A DNA stretch of 64,000 nucleotides from positions 6,200,001-6,264,000 of the forward strand of contig OX485806.1 in NCBI GenBank assembly GCA_950295325.1. Direction: 5' to 3'. Numbering within the stretch: the stretch's first letter is position 1; every line of letters begins with the position of its first letter. Below, piece by piece: positions 49,176 to 61,221 of this stretch. Below the pieces are notes generated by a model. The model was not told the DNA's origin. It was given only the letters and a program-made list of their open reading frames with translations, and ran no database searches. The position numbers and the translations under genes are program-made. This DNA comes from Polytrichum commune. Taxonomy: Eukaryota > Streptophyta > Polytrichopsida > Polytrichales > Polytrichaceae.

Positions 49176-49194
49176 GGGGGGGGGGGGGGGGGGG
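49176..49194 (+). repeat. homopolymer G run
   Basis: A run of about 19 G within the LINE region. Similar G-rich runs occur at 51848-51878 (G runs separated by T, quadruplex-capable) and 53043-53056. Confidence 0.9.
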
Positions 49195-51847
49195 TCCTTG
49201 GAGCTTGGACCATTTGTCTACGGTTTATTGGGGTGCTAAGTGGCATTGGAGGTGCTATTTATGTGTATATTTGGGGGATTTGAAGTGTATTGGCAATGGT
49301 GTTAATTTGTTTTATATGTTCATCTCAGGTGATGGGGGTACCTTGTGATGTATGCAAAGGATATGGAAGGCATTACTTTCAATTCGAGGTTTAGTTATTA
49401 GTTTGGGTGGGATTGTTTTCTTGTTATGTGATGGTGTCAACTTTAAAGTGTGAGATGATGTGGGAATCAAGAAAGGGTTTGTTGTAGGTGTTAAAGTTTT
49501 GGTACCAATGTTTGTATGGTATGACAAGTATTGTGATGTGGTTTGGGTTATTTTGGGTTGTGAGTATTTCCCGATGGAGGGCTTGTTGTGCGTCGATTTT
49601 GGTGTGTGGATGGGTGTATTTGATTATGTACCATTTATATTGGATTTTTTTTTCATGCAAACTGAATATAATGTCTCTAGAAAATGGGAAGTGAAATTGA
49701 TTAAGAAGGGTAGGGCATGTGACATGTGATGAGAAGTATGTGTGGATTATTTAGAAGAAGCTGATGAGGTGTTCTAGTATGGGGTTTGGGTGTATATTAT
49801 ACGAATTTGAAGGTGCCATTTTTTGGGATCATGTTGTGAGCCATCGTATTAGCTCACAATTTAGTTGTAGGCAATTTAATAGCAACAAACATTTGATTAG
49901 AATAGTTCATTGGTTTATTTTATACCGAGTCCTTTAAAATGTGATTTGTAAATATAAACTAGGAAGTCGTTGCAAAACTTAGGCAAATGTGTTGGACCGC
50001 AAAGTAGACATGAGAGTATAAGATTGATTGAGAATCTTAAATAAATAAGTAGAATTGGAAAATTTTAGACATTAGGTGGTAGTGCAAGTAGAAAAATAAA
50101 AATTGATGGTAGAAAAATTAGGAATTTTAGATGAGAGATGATGATTCATTTCTCCTTTTTTTTCTTTTTTTTTCTTCATCACTTTCTTCCATTCCTTCAT
50201 TTTTTTCTCATTTTTTTTTTTACATTTGTCCTCTCTCTCACATCCTTCTTGGGGTTTGCCCCTCTTTTCTTCCTCTCTTTCTTGTGTGGTGTGTCTCTTG
50301 AGGAGTTGGAAGAAAATATGGGAAGCATACATATTCATGGAAGGGGGTTATGAAAAGAAGTAGATTTAAAGTATGGATAGAGGCATTTTGAGGTGTGTGA
50401 GGATAGATTTGTGAATAAAGTAGGAAAATGGAGTTTGTGGAAGATTTTACCAAGACAATGAAAATGTTGACTTGGAGAGTAATTGCGATTGATTGGAGGC
50501 AAAGCTTGAAGATCCCCTTAGTAGGATAGAATACCTTGAAGTTGGCTTTCCAACAAGCCCAAGTTTGTTATGAGAATTGCAGCAATGAGGGAGTTATGAC
50601 AGATTTACTAAGACAACGTATTGCGGAAGGTGATTTGGCAGCATTGACTCTTAGAGGTGATTCTGATTGACTGCTAATGATTCTTAAAGAGCCCTTTACA
50701 GATGATGAAAAACTTAAATTTAGCTTTCTAGAAAGCCTAATTTTGCCTTCATCAAATCATAAATGAAGGAGTGGTGGTCAAATAAGTGGAGGTCTATTGA
50801 AGTGATGATTTTTTGAAGAATATGGAGGATGGACTTTGGCCAGCCATATCTCCTGATTGGAGAAGAACCAAAAGTTGTAATTTTGATCAATTAAGCTTCA
50901 TCAAGTTAGTTTTTCATAGAGCCTTTGCATGCTTCAATTGGAGCAAGAACAAAGGAGAAATAATTATTTTAATGGCCAATGATCCAGTTGCCTTGGTTAA
51001 GGTTATTTTTTCATCACATTAATTGATTTTCTTGTAATATTAGTTACAATTTGAATACTTATGTGTACTTGCCATATTTGAGGAGTTTATACATGTATGA
51101 TTGTGTATGCATGAATGTATCTTCTTACTTTCTTCTTAGTAAAGAGTCTATTGTTTAGAAGGGTTAGAGATTTCCATTCTCAACCGGCCCATTTCTAGGG
51201 TTTTCCACCTTGCGAGGTGAATCGCTTATACATGTATTCATACATTTGGTACAACCATATTATTTCAATTTTAAGTGTTTGGATAGGGAATTCCAAGTTG
51301 TGTGGGTGGTTTAGTGCTAGATGGTATTGTCTCCATAGCCAATGTAATTTTGTTTTGGGTATGGTCATTGGGTATGGTCATGAGGTAGTGTTATTATTGT
51401 CAAAGGTGTGTGCCACATCTTGTTTGGTTTATATGGTGTTGCATGTATGTACCAGTATATTATTTTCCGGATTGCATTCATTTATGAAGATATGATATAG
51501 AGGGATGACTTGTGGTGATGGGATGTATCTAGCATCTTTGGTTTGGTCTTGGTTGGAGTTTTTTTTCTAGTTTTTTGGTGAAATGTAGGTAATTGTTTGT
51601 GGGTGTAGTCTTGTGTGGGAAGTAAAACTTTGTGATTAATGATAGTTTGTTTTTTTTTTCACGGAAAGAGGTCTCTTTGTGGTAACCATTTGTTCTATGT
51701 TTCATTTGAGAGGGTCCATTAACATAGGTATGATGTAAAGATTTTGTGATTTTATATTTGTCTTTATATTTACGGGGGCAATCATTGAGGATAGTGTGAA
51801 TTGGGAATTGTTGGGGGTTTTAAGGTGATTTTGGGTGATTGGGAATT

Positions 51848-51878
51848 TGGGGGGGGGGGGTGGGGGTGGGGGTGGGTA
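51848..51878 (+). repeat. G-rich quadruplex-capable tract
   Basis: Consecutive G runs of five or more bases separated by single T residues on the plus strand satisfy the usual G4 pattern. The tract lies inside the degenerate LINE, so C-rich on its coding strand, and probably has no role for that element. Confidence 0.85.
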
Positions 51879-53983
51879 GGAGGTGGTTGGTTTGTTCTTG
51901 AGTTCGCGGTTGGATATTGTGGTTTTCTATTTTATATTCATTTTTAGGGTATTTGTCATAATATGCAGTAGGTGTGGGTTATCATAGTGGTCGTAGCAAG
52001 CCCATGGCAAGGTGGTTCACAAAGAGTAGCCATGGTAGTTGAGTGCAATTTTTATTTATTTTGGAAGGTGTGTCATGGTAGTGGTTGTATTCATTTTTTT
52101 ATCATTGGGTGTGTGCCATTGGGGTGCATGATGTGTTTGAGCTCAAATATGTTCTTACATAATAGTAGTTTGTGTAGGTATTTGAGGGATAGTTTGGGGG
52201 TTAGGGTTGGTATATTCTTGTTTGTAGCATCCATTGTCTTTCAAGGGGCGAGAGGAGGGGGAAGTCTCATTATTTACTTTGAAGTGGGTTCGTTCATTCG
52301 TTTTTTAGGAGGAATAGGGTGCAAGTGATGGGTGATCTCATACGATCGTGGTGTGTTATTTGTGAAATATATTGAAAGCCTCCTTGTTTAACAAGAATCT
52401 AGTGTACTAAACTATTGTATATTTTCCTTGGTCTCCCTTTATCATTAAGGGCATTGATGAGTTTTTCTCCCATGCACGTGAGGTATGGTGTTCTTGAGTA
52501 AATAGGCCCCTATCCCAAACGTATCATGTGGGAGTTGTGTGACGGCATTCAACATGTATTTTGGAAGGTTACATATAGTTTTATGGAGGGCAATTTTTTT
52601 CCTATCCAAATTTTTAATAGCCAAGAGTGAGAATGGTACAACATAGAAGCTATATGCAATTGCGGCTCTAATGACCATGTTTTTTTATATTTTTTATGCT
52701 TCAGGGTGACTAGGCACATGATGAAAAGTTTGCATTGTTTAAGTAGTTTAGTTGTTGTGAGGTGGATTCATGCTTTTCTTTGGAGGGATGGGACAAGGCT
52801 AATTCCGAGGAAGACACAAGGTTCGTGTTGACTAAGTACCAGGTTGGGTTGGTTTCAAGAATTAATATTTGTGGATTGTGTATGTGCTTTGAAAGTTTGT
52901 GCATTCAAATTTTATTTGTTGGGGCAACCTGTGATGGCACATTTGGAAATGCTCAGGTCTATTCCTACCTATTCACAATATTTAACTAGCTTGTTTAGTT
53001 GTTATGGAGAGATGTTAGTTTATTAGCTATTGTGGCTAGGCTCGGGGGGGGGGGGGTAGTCATTGGTTGGAGTAGCAATACACGTGCGAACAAATGATAG
53101 GGTATTTAAAAAACATGAGGGCAAAAAATTATAATTGGACTTAAGAGTAATATAGGGTATCAAAAATGGCATTGGACATCTTTAAAGTACTATAGGGTAT
53201 GAAATAATAGGTAATTTGGAATTATAAGTAAGGCAAGCCATTTTTCTATTAACCCAAAGTAGAAGTTTACATAATGATAGCATGTGAAAAAAAAATTGAA
53301 AGTAATACCCCCCTATAAAATAGTGGTTGTTCGCACCTATATCCTTAACTTTTTAACACACTGCCCCCTCCGAGTGGCTAGGTCATTGGTGTAGCTAGGT
53401 TGCGGAGCTTGATTTTTGTGTTAGAGGTATGGAAGGTGTATCCATTATCTCCTTGTTGTAGCCATATGAGGAGTGGTTCTAAAAAGATGATAAAGAGGTA
53501 TGGGCTTAGTGTATCTCCTTGTTTGGATTCTTTTTGTATGGGGATAAGTTGTATTTTACTGAAGTGCTCTCCAATGAATGTGGTGGCGGATTGGGAGTAG
53601 ATGTTTCTTATTAGTAAGGAAGTATGGGTTGTTTTCCTTTTTTGGTATAGGAGTACAATGAGGTTGGTTTTTCATGATGCAAGGATTTTCTTTTGTTTTA
53701 TACAAATATGTATAGAATAATAATAGATGTTTATGAAACCTTGATGATATTATTTTAGTATAACTTAGGATTTTTTCAAGACCAAGGGTTTTCCCATTGG
53801 CAAGGTTTTTGACGCATAAGTCATAGGTTATTTGGTCAAGGTATGTGTGTAGTGAGATTCTTGGTTCTCCTCTTTTTTTCCTAGAGTGTCTTTGTCTAGG
53901 TTGTGTTGAGGGTATTGTCTAACTCCAAATGTGTAGTGTTTTGGGTGATCCGGGGTTTGTTGCTTATTGACTATTGGGTAAAT

Positions 53984-54431
53984 AGAATACATGTGAAAGT
54001 AGACAACATTACCTAAAATACTATAAAATATACATGCTAAATCAACACACTAATTTAAGTGTCGTTTTAGAATGACAAAGACAATTCCAAATGGTAAGTC
54101 ACAAAAATTATCAACTCAATGTTAATGATGATTTTGTAATGTTTTTGACCTCCAAGTTAATTATGTGCTTCATTGATGGTTTCACTTCCAGAATGAAATC
54201 CCAATCAATTTCTTATATACTGATTGGAAGCACACATATATATTGGGTTTTAGACCTCAAAGGTGAAGTGCACTCAATATGGGATTTGTTGTCAAGCAAC
54301 CTTCAAGAATGCAAGGGCAATGTTTTTTTCGAAGTTGGGTGGGGCGGGCAACAATTTTCGATCAGGTTCATAAATTTCCCCAAAGGGCTACCCCAACCTG
54401 GACCTGACACCCCCGAAAATTCGTGCGGGGG
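53984..54431. mobile_element. single arm of the long-TIR Mutator-like family, copy 2
   Basis: This stretch matches the right arm of the element at 28796-29257 along its whole length: gtgaaagtag, aagtgtcgttttagaatgac, cattgatggtttcac, ttcgaagttgggtgg, ctgacacccccgaaa. The partner arm and the last bases of the terminus (aacttaatgtccg) are missing. It abuts the 5'-truncated LINE, which suggests a deletion or rearrangement at about 53984. Confidence 0.85.
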
Positions 54432-56700
54432 TGTTTACTATTCGTTGTGTTGAACCATGAGACGAGGGAGGACCGCCTATACATAATGCTATCATGAATA
54501 GAAGTCTCACAAATTTTAACTACACATACTTGTTTTGGGCAACAATTGACACATATATCTTAGATTCTTGTAAAAATTCTAAGACAACATACTAGGGTAA
54601 CTAAAGATGCTAGAATCTAAGGGCAATAACAAAGCTAGCACAACCAATTACGTTTCAAGTAATGTGTGGAGGTTACAATAATATTATGCCATTATCAATT
54701 TCTGGGTAATCATAATAAGGTACCCTCACATTTTGCCACATTTAGTGTCATATAATAATTTATGTCACTGTGGTAACTTGCCTAATGGCACTTCTTATGA
54801 ATATGTTTACAAGTAATGTCATTCCAACTTACTTTCTGTTCATTTAATTGTCAATTATTGAAACAAAGTTTGGTAGATTTTGTATCCTAATATTTCTGTA
54901 ATGAAATAATGGCATGAATAAGTGAAATTCAGATGAGAGTCTACTTTACAAGTGACACTAATTGCAACATACTAAATCTATAATGTTCAATTTATTTTAC
55001 AATGAATGAAAAATAATGTAATGTTTACATTTAGAAGGAGATAACATATGCACATGATGAGGTTGGACTTTGATTTTCTAAAAAGTATTGAGCTGGAGTG
55101 AGTGAGGGTGTACATGATGAGGTTTTGAATCATTATCGTTAAATTGGGGAATCAATCAACATCATTAATTAATAAATATTAAATGATGTTTGTTGCTAAT
55201 CCACCTCGCTTATTGAGGAGCAAGCATGGTCAAGTAGGAAAGTGTTGTTTAAATGGGATTTTTTTTCATGCTGCCCTTTATTATTGTGTTAGGTACTCAA
55301 ATATAGAATATCAAGATGAGATCATTAAAAATATTTCTCAAAAGCTAATGGCTAAATATAGTATTGGACGTAGATTTTCTGACTTTAAATATTTTGAAGT
55401 TGATTTTTTTTTCATATTCCTTGAATTCATTATAAACATGAAGGCACCATTACACAAATTTATAGAAAATTTTGATTAATGTAATTTAATCATTTTAAAA
55501 ACAAATTTTAGACAAATACATGTTCAATATATCTACTTGCACACTACTTGCACTGTCTTCTAAAATATGTAGATTTTCCTTTAAAAACATTTGTCAACAT
55601 AAATTACTTGGCTCTATAGATCAATATGCTTTTCATATGTTTATGACTTTTTCCTTCACAAAATTCAAAGTTAGTATATAGTTTGGAATCACTTTCACTT
55701 AAACCTATGCAAGGTATGAAGTTGTGTACTTGACCGTGCTTGCACCCATTGAATTTTTCATATCTTAGGATTTCTATTAAGAAAATTGATTTTTATCCTT
55801 TCATTATTGAAAATCACACACAAGTTTTGCACGCGATATCATAATATGTACTATGACATGAAATTGATTTTAGAGTCTAGGAAGCCAAAAGGCTTATGGG
55901 ACTATAGATACATTAAGGTTGTGTCAAATTGGCTAATTCCCCAAAGCGGCGGAGTGCAGTGGCCTCCTTGAGAAAGAGGTTAATATCAACTTGTTGGTCT
56001 AATTGGAAGGAAGACTTGAGACTCCCTAATACTACCTTCTCAAACAATGATTGAAACTTATCTCTAATGAAGAAATATAGGGGACACTCCAACACAAAGC
56101 GTGCCTCATTTCAAACATATTTTACAAGCTAAAGTGGAATAATCTTGATTCAAGGTGCAATAAGCGGCAATGATCTTGTGTTGTGATGGTGTCAATGGTT
56201 GTTTCAAGTATAATTCACATTCATATTTGAGAAAATCCTTGAGATGTAGATAATCTAGTTTTTTTCCTAAGAGATGGAAAGAGTTCCACTCTTCAACAAA
56301 GAAAACACTTATATTGAAAACATTATATTATAATAATACCCCAAAAAAATCATTATATGAGGGTGTTGAATCACATTCCACTTGCTAAATAGGTTCAAAT
56401 GCCTTGGTTTAGGGCATCAACCAAAAGCATGTATCTTGACAATCAATACCCTAATTCTCAACCCAACATGTACACCAATGCTATGGCCTAACCTAACATC
56501 CATAACATGCATATTCCTAATTTGGTGTAGAGTGCAGTGTTGATACCCCAACGTAATACTAGTTTGAACCGATCCCTATTGGGAGTCCGTTTCCGGGCAT
56601 CCATTATTCTACCAAAATATTGTCTGTGAGAGATTCCACGACCTGAACTTTCTAATTCAAGCTCCTACTTTCAGAGATAATAATGGGTTGGCTTGTAAGA
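54432..56700. other. AT-rich interval; nothing recognised
   Basis: About 2.3 kb without a convincing gene. The open stretch at 55183-55479 (98 codons, Phe/Ile-rich) carries no recognisable motif and probably reflects base composition. Confidence 0.45.
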
Positions 56701-57027
56701 TTACATATACCTACCGAACCATCTCTTTAACTTGGTCAGAAATGAACCTTGTGATCTAACCCCACGCCAACTAACTTTGCCTGTTTTCTCATCTCTCTCT
56801 ATGACGATCTCGACAAATTCAGCAATTTCATCAGAGGAGATTGGGTCAAGCTTAGATTTGTCGGGTAACATAATCAATATGTACTCGCGATACGTGGCAT
56901 TCTCATCGAGGTCCAGATCATAGGTGCCGTTGCCCTGCAGTGTAGCTTTGGGTGAGTAAACACCTGCATTCCCTTCCTGCACAAGGACTTGTTCCTCCAA
57001 TTTATTTTTCAGCCTAACTTTCGTCAT
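56701..57027 (-). CDS. small beta-rich conserved plant protein (cassette copy B)
   Basis: A 108-residue protein from ATG 57027, paralogous to 26652-27002: TKVRLKNKLEEQVLVQEGNA corresponds to the start of copy A. Then come GVYS, ATYREYILIMLPDKSKLDP, an acidic EIAEFVEIVIERDE strand, and a basic tail (LKRWFGRYM). No signal peptide or TM. It starts only 59 bp after the stop codon of the coiled-coil/TM gene on the same strand, so the two are either a very tight gene pair or one transcript unit. Function unknown; possibly a DUF7748-like domain, named tentatively. Confidence 0.8.
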   Translation of the reverse strand: MTKVRLKNKLEEQVLVQEGNAGVYSPKATLQGNGTYDLDLDENATYREYILIMLPDKSKLDPISSDEIAEFVEIVIERDEKTGKVSWRGVRSQGSFLTKLKRWFGRYM

Positions 57028-57086
57028 TCTGCCGAGCGCTGTGAAGCTCCCGAATCAACCTTGGATGACGTCCTTTGTTAATGGCT

Positions 57087-58963
57087 TCAACCACACAAGA
57101 CTTTCCTAAAAGATATAGGGAACAACACTGTGAAGGCAAGCAGTGATATGATGACAAAGGCAAAGTAAAAAAATTGTTGTGATCTTTTTTGTTCTGGTGC
57201 CTTGCGGTTATCGAATCTGGCAAACCTAAACGTCTCAGCCCGTCCTTTAAGATTCGATTGTCTTGCAATTACCTCCTGTGTACACACTTGTAGCAAACCA
57301 TGTTAGAGAGGAAGACATGTTCCAGAACAACGACATGGCACTGAAGGTTGCAATTAAAGTCTACACAGGGATTTCTGTAGGATCGATATAAATTACTCAA
57401 GTGCATTGTAACTGTTCTGTATCAACGCCATGCAAATTCAGTGCTCCTCTTTCGAAAAAGAACTTCACGCCATTGTTGGTCGATTGCTATTGAAGCGAAC
57501 CTTAACAGCGAAAATGGCTCAGGTAAGGACCTTCTTGTCACTCTCACACAAGAAAAACCCTCTGCGAAATCGGAAATTGCACTGTGCAACGAGGTACAAA
57601 CGAGCAGAAATTGTTGTTCGTGCAGAAATTAACGCGCAAGCAAACAACCAGAACTGGTCAGTTGCTTTTAAAGTTCAATACGCGGCCAAAAATTTGTGGT
57701 AAACAATATTGCAGAGAACAGATGACATACCTTGAGGGATTGTTCCTCTGAGTGGACAGTCTTTTGGAAAGCCGAAATTTGGTCGAACTTCTGTATGACT
57801 GCAGCTATGGTAACGACTGATGCCAAAACTGACAATGATATGGGAATCCAAGAAGTGGAGCAATGCAGTTGGCTCGCCTGCGCCACAGCCGTTAAGACTA
57901 CACCCTGAAACACGCTGAAAAACCCGACCAACTGGTAGACCTCGTTCTTTAACTCTGCGACCTTGCTCTTCTTCCGCTCAACCCGCTTAGTAAACAAAAC
58001 CTCCTTCTCCTGCCAAACTTCGAGCGCTTTCTTTAGAACCTTCTGCCCCTCAACCCAGAGCAGCCTCTTGATTTCCAGGTAAGCCTCGGGCAGCACAGGA
58101 GTCAGTTGGTTCTCAATGTCACGAGTAGTTAATGAGCGTTTCGTTTTTTGCCAAGGCCACAACCGCGTCGCATTCGCTTTGTCTACGCGTGCCCAGAACT
58201 CTTTTGGAAGTAACTCTCTTAACGACTCAGCCTCATCCTTCTCAATTCTCTTTAGCTGTTCGGCAGTAGGTCCCTGAGGCTGCTTCTTCTTCTCTTCAAG
58301 TTCCTCAAGGTCAATCTCTTCCTTAAGCTTCAAAATATTATCAGCAAGACGTTTTTCGAACTCCTCCAGCTCCTTCTCGAGCTTCTCCTTCGTCGTCTCG
58401 AGCTCCTTCTTCGTCTTCTTCTTCTGCTTCTTCTTCTTCGTCTTCTCCTGCTCGAGCACCTCGCTAGTTTTCTTCTCCTCCTCCTCCGCCGCGGCCGCCT
58501 TCTCCAGTGCCTCCGGCTGCTCGATCTTTCTTTTGGGGTCCTCAACCTCTTTTCTAATAAGCTTCACAGTTGCAAGCGGGTCAGGCTGGCTCTGCTCGTG
58601 CTCTGCGGGAACTGAAGAACGGCGCTGCGATGTCCCCGGCGAGATAATCTCCCTTGACGAGCTAACCGGTGCTCTTAAATGTCTTGATTCTCCCTCTTCA
58701 GCACTTGTAGACGAGCCTGCTTGTTCTGGCCAGCCTCCTTGCCCGTCTACAACACCTCCTACAGCACCTTGTGCAGCCTGCGTTCCTCCTCTCACATCGC
58801 ATGTGCTCCTCCCATCGGATACTGGCCGTGTTCCTATTCGGTCGTCAATCTGAGGGACGTTAACCTGCACCGCTGCTGAAGAGGCCATCAGGTATACGAC
58901 GCATTCCCGGTAATGGCTTTCATGGATGCCTTCGATGACGTAAGTGATTACAGGCAAAGGCAT
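57087..58963 (-). CDS. coiled-coil protein with three C-terminal membrane segments, 2 exons
   Basis: Exon 1 is 58963-57731 (411 codons), exon 2 is 57275-57087. The junction is GT-AG and phase 0, giving about 473 residues. Residues 1-130 are low-complexity. Residues 135-245 are Lys/Glu-rich coiled coil with a KKKK run. Residues 250-340 form a helical region, with LLPKEFWARV at 251-260. Membrane segments lie at about 345-365 (FFSVFQGVVLTAVAQ), 372-392 (WIPISLSVLASVVTIAAV) and 446-466 (FFYFAFVIISLLAFTVLF). A later ATG at residue 26 (58888) starting MASSAAVQVNVP is an alternative start. I recognise the membrane part as a recurrent uncharacterised plant family but cannot give a function. The small gene at 56701-57027 follows directly. 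A dead paralogous pair lies at 26652-27960. Confidence 0.8.
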
Positions 58964-60845
58964 TGAAAACGGAGACGACGGAATATCAAGGCCATCAAAC
59001 CAAGGTTATCGCAAGATCAGATCTACCCGTGCTTGCCGGCCATTCGTACAACAGCATTGAAGATTTACTAATATGCACCATCCGATTTACCGACGATTTC
59101 CATGTAAGTCTCAAGATCGTACAGACAGCTTACATGTGCACTGTGCAGGTTCTGAGTACTTCTCGTGCCGCCCTCGCGATCGAACGGTCCCGGAAATTAA
59201 GTTATATCCTGCGATGGATCGGAGCGCTGCAGCTTCGAAATTTCTTAACCACAATTGCATTATGAGAATACTTGAGTGACCAGCAGGAAGAGATGTGAGC
59301 AATGCATCAGCCCTTGGGATGCATTTATTTTTTGATTATTTTCAAATATACATTTCAATATGCATTTTAAAACACTCAGTAAATTTTGAGGTGTTTTTTT
59401 TTATGTATTCTAATTTAAATTCACTAGTATAGTTAGTCCAAGCCAATACGGCAAATATAGACACGCGCAACTTCGTCAATTGTTCCATATTATCATGTCG
59501 CATTAGTATAGTCAAACTCAACGGCAGTGTCGAAGCCCTGAGCCCTACCACGCGAAGTGGCCAATATCATAATACATATTTCACATCGGGGAATGACCTA
59601 GGCGCAGTCTTGGATCAATACTTGGGCGGAGAAGAGCTTGAAGAATTGATCTTGGAAGAGGGGAATGTTTTTGACAATGATATACCATAAAGGACCTCAA
59701 AGATTAATGTCTTCAATGATTTTCAATTAAAAAACATTTAAAATAGTTTAAAATAGTTTTTATAACGCCGCCTTTGACCTCTAGAATAAAAAATGCAACA
59801 CTAATCAACCCGCAATTGAATCAAAAGCCATACAGTTGTAGTGATATTTAGTGATATCACTACGATTGTATGCTTAGTTTGTGCCTCGTAATTGAGGTTC
59901 GAGACAATCACAAGGGGTGAGAATGGGTCAACAAGCACCACACTAAATATCATATTTAGTGTCACTAATTCTAATTGTCTTGCTCAATACTAATTGTAAA
60001 CCCCGGTGTAGTGTCACCAACACTAAATGTTAACCTAAAAATTATTTGTCATTCCTTGTAAAAGAAAAATATCACTATATTCATTAATTTGGGACTTTTT
60101 CGGCATTTTGAGACGGTTACAAATATAAGAACATGGATAAAATCACACAGATATTGGAGAATGTTGTAAGATGCAAATACTTTGAAGCGGGTGTTCATAT
60201 CAAGAACCCAATTAAGAACTCATATCAAGATGGTTAAGGTAGGACGACCCAAACATTAGACCATGTTGTTGTGGTCCATATATTAATTTGAGACAAGAGA
60301 AAGTCTCAAATTAACGAAAATAATGATAAATTGGGCATGATAGATTTGTTGTGTTGCAATCAATGTCACTTACTAATTGATTTTTCACCCAAATTTCAAT
60401 CATCCATGACAATATTTCCTCACCGATTTGTTAAGATGCAAAACTTTTGTTTCAACAATTGGCATTTGGATGACCCAAAAGTAAGTTGGGATGACAGTAT
60501 TCATAAACTTATTCATAGAAAGTGTCACTAAAAAAGTTACCGCAGTGGCATAAAATACCATATAACACTAAATACAGTATTTAGTGCCGTTACTTAATTA
60601 GCATGTGGTCTTGAAAAAACTCCATGATGTGGACACAATTATATCTATGTACAACATGTAGACAAAAGCTGCATTGTCGGTTTCTTGTGCTTTGAAATTT
60701 CTACCTGATATTAATCACTTAGTACTGTCTAACGTATCAATCAGACTGTCCTTACGTACCCCATACACCGTGTTGATGAGGTTGAGCTTACCTCGAGGAA
60801 TGACCATGTCCATGCACTAATTCAGTCTGATCGTGTAATGGACCA
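58964..60845. other. intergenic; cluster of CACTAAAT/ATTTAGTG palindromes
   Basis: No gene found. The part next to 58964 should hold the promoter of the coiled-coil/TM gene. Between 59830 and 60600 there are repeated palindromic motifs such as cactaaatatcatatttagtg, tagtgatatcacta and aacactaaatacagtatttagtg. They look like subterminal repeats of another DNA transposon, but no element ends with target duplications were found. Confidence 0.5.
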
Positions 60846-60856
60846 GGTCAGACACA

Positions 60857-61221
60857 GGATAACATTACCCAACCCAATACTCTTAACTCCGGCGCGGAGT
60901 TCGATGCGGCTCCGATGCGGCTCCGGGGAGGTTCGGATGCCAGCTCCGGTGGGTTCGGGTGGGTTGGGGCAAAAATTGCCCCCTATTTTTTTGATTGGGT
61001 GGGGCCTTACTTGATCTCATAAGGGGCCTCCTAAAGTAATTTGGGGCCGTAGAACCCAAATTTAGCAAAAAAAAAACCAAAAAAAGTCATCAAGGGGCCA
61101 AAACGGGGAGGGCCAGAAAAATGGACCCACCGGAGCTGGCATCCGAACCTCCCCGGAGCCGCATCGGAGCCGCATCGAACTCCGCGCCGGAGTTAAGAGT
61201 ATTGGGTTGGGTAATGTTAGG
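60857..61221. mobile_element. foldback MITE, Mutator-like, with 11-bp duplication
   Basis: A 365-bp element with near-perfect inverted arms of about 93 bp: taacattacccaacccaata and onwards at the left, the exact complement ending near 61219 at the right. Arms contain GC-rich gatgcggctccg repeats. The 11-bp sequence ggtcagacaca flanks it at 60846-60856 and 61222-61232. TSD size fits Mutator-like elements (9-11 bp). The extreme two to three bases do not pair, so the exact end is uncertain. No coding potential. Confidence 0.85.

Larger units (their letters stand above)
47200..53983 (-). mobile_element. degenerate LINE (non-LTR retrotransposon), interrupted
   Basis: On the minus strand, with many stops and frameshifts, the pieces follow the order of a plant LINE ORF2. 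Reverse-transcriptase palm at about 53640-53380 (ESKQGDTLSPYLFIIFLEPL, GDNGYTFHTSN, then YTNDLA standing for YADD). Post-RT region at 52930-52440 (EPCVFLGISLVPSLQRK, YSFYVVPFSLLAIKNLD, THICNLP-like). Further coding-like sequence at 49660-49320 (NPNHITILVIPYKHWYQ). The Cys/His zf-RVT block lies at 48400-48250 (ICPICNSLDTDTWLHVHLKC). The 5' part (endonuclease) is missing where a Mutator-like arm begins at 53984. A MITE splits the end just after the zinc finger. Inactive. Confidence 0.8.

Noticed and set aside
50072..50453. Lys/Glu-rich and Phe-rich ORFs on opposite strands
   Set aside because: Caused by a long pyrimidine-rich, T-rich stretch (50150-50280); no domain.
58330..58545. 71-codon Arg-rich minus-strand ORF
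   Set aside because: Shadow frame of the Lys/Glu-rich coiled coil in the membrane-protein gene.
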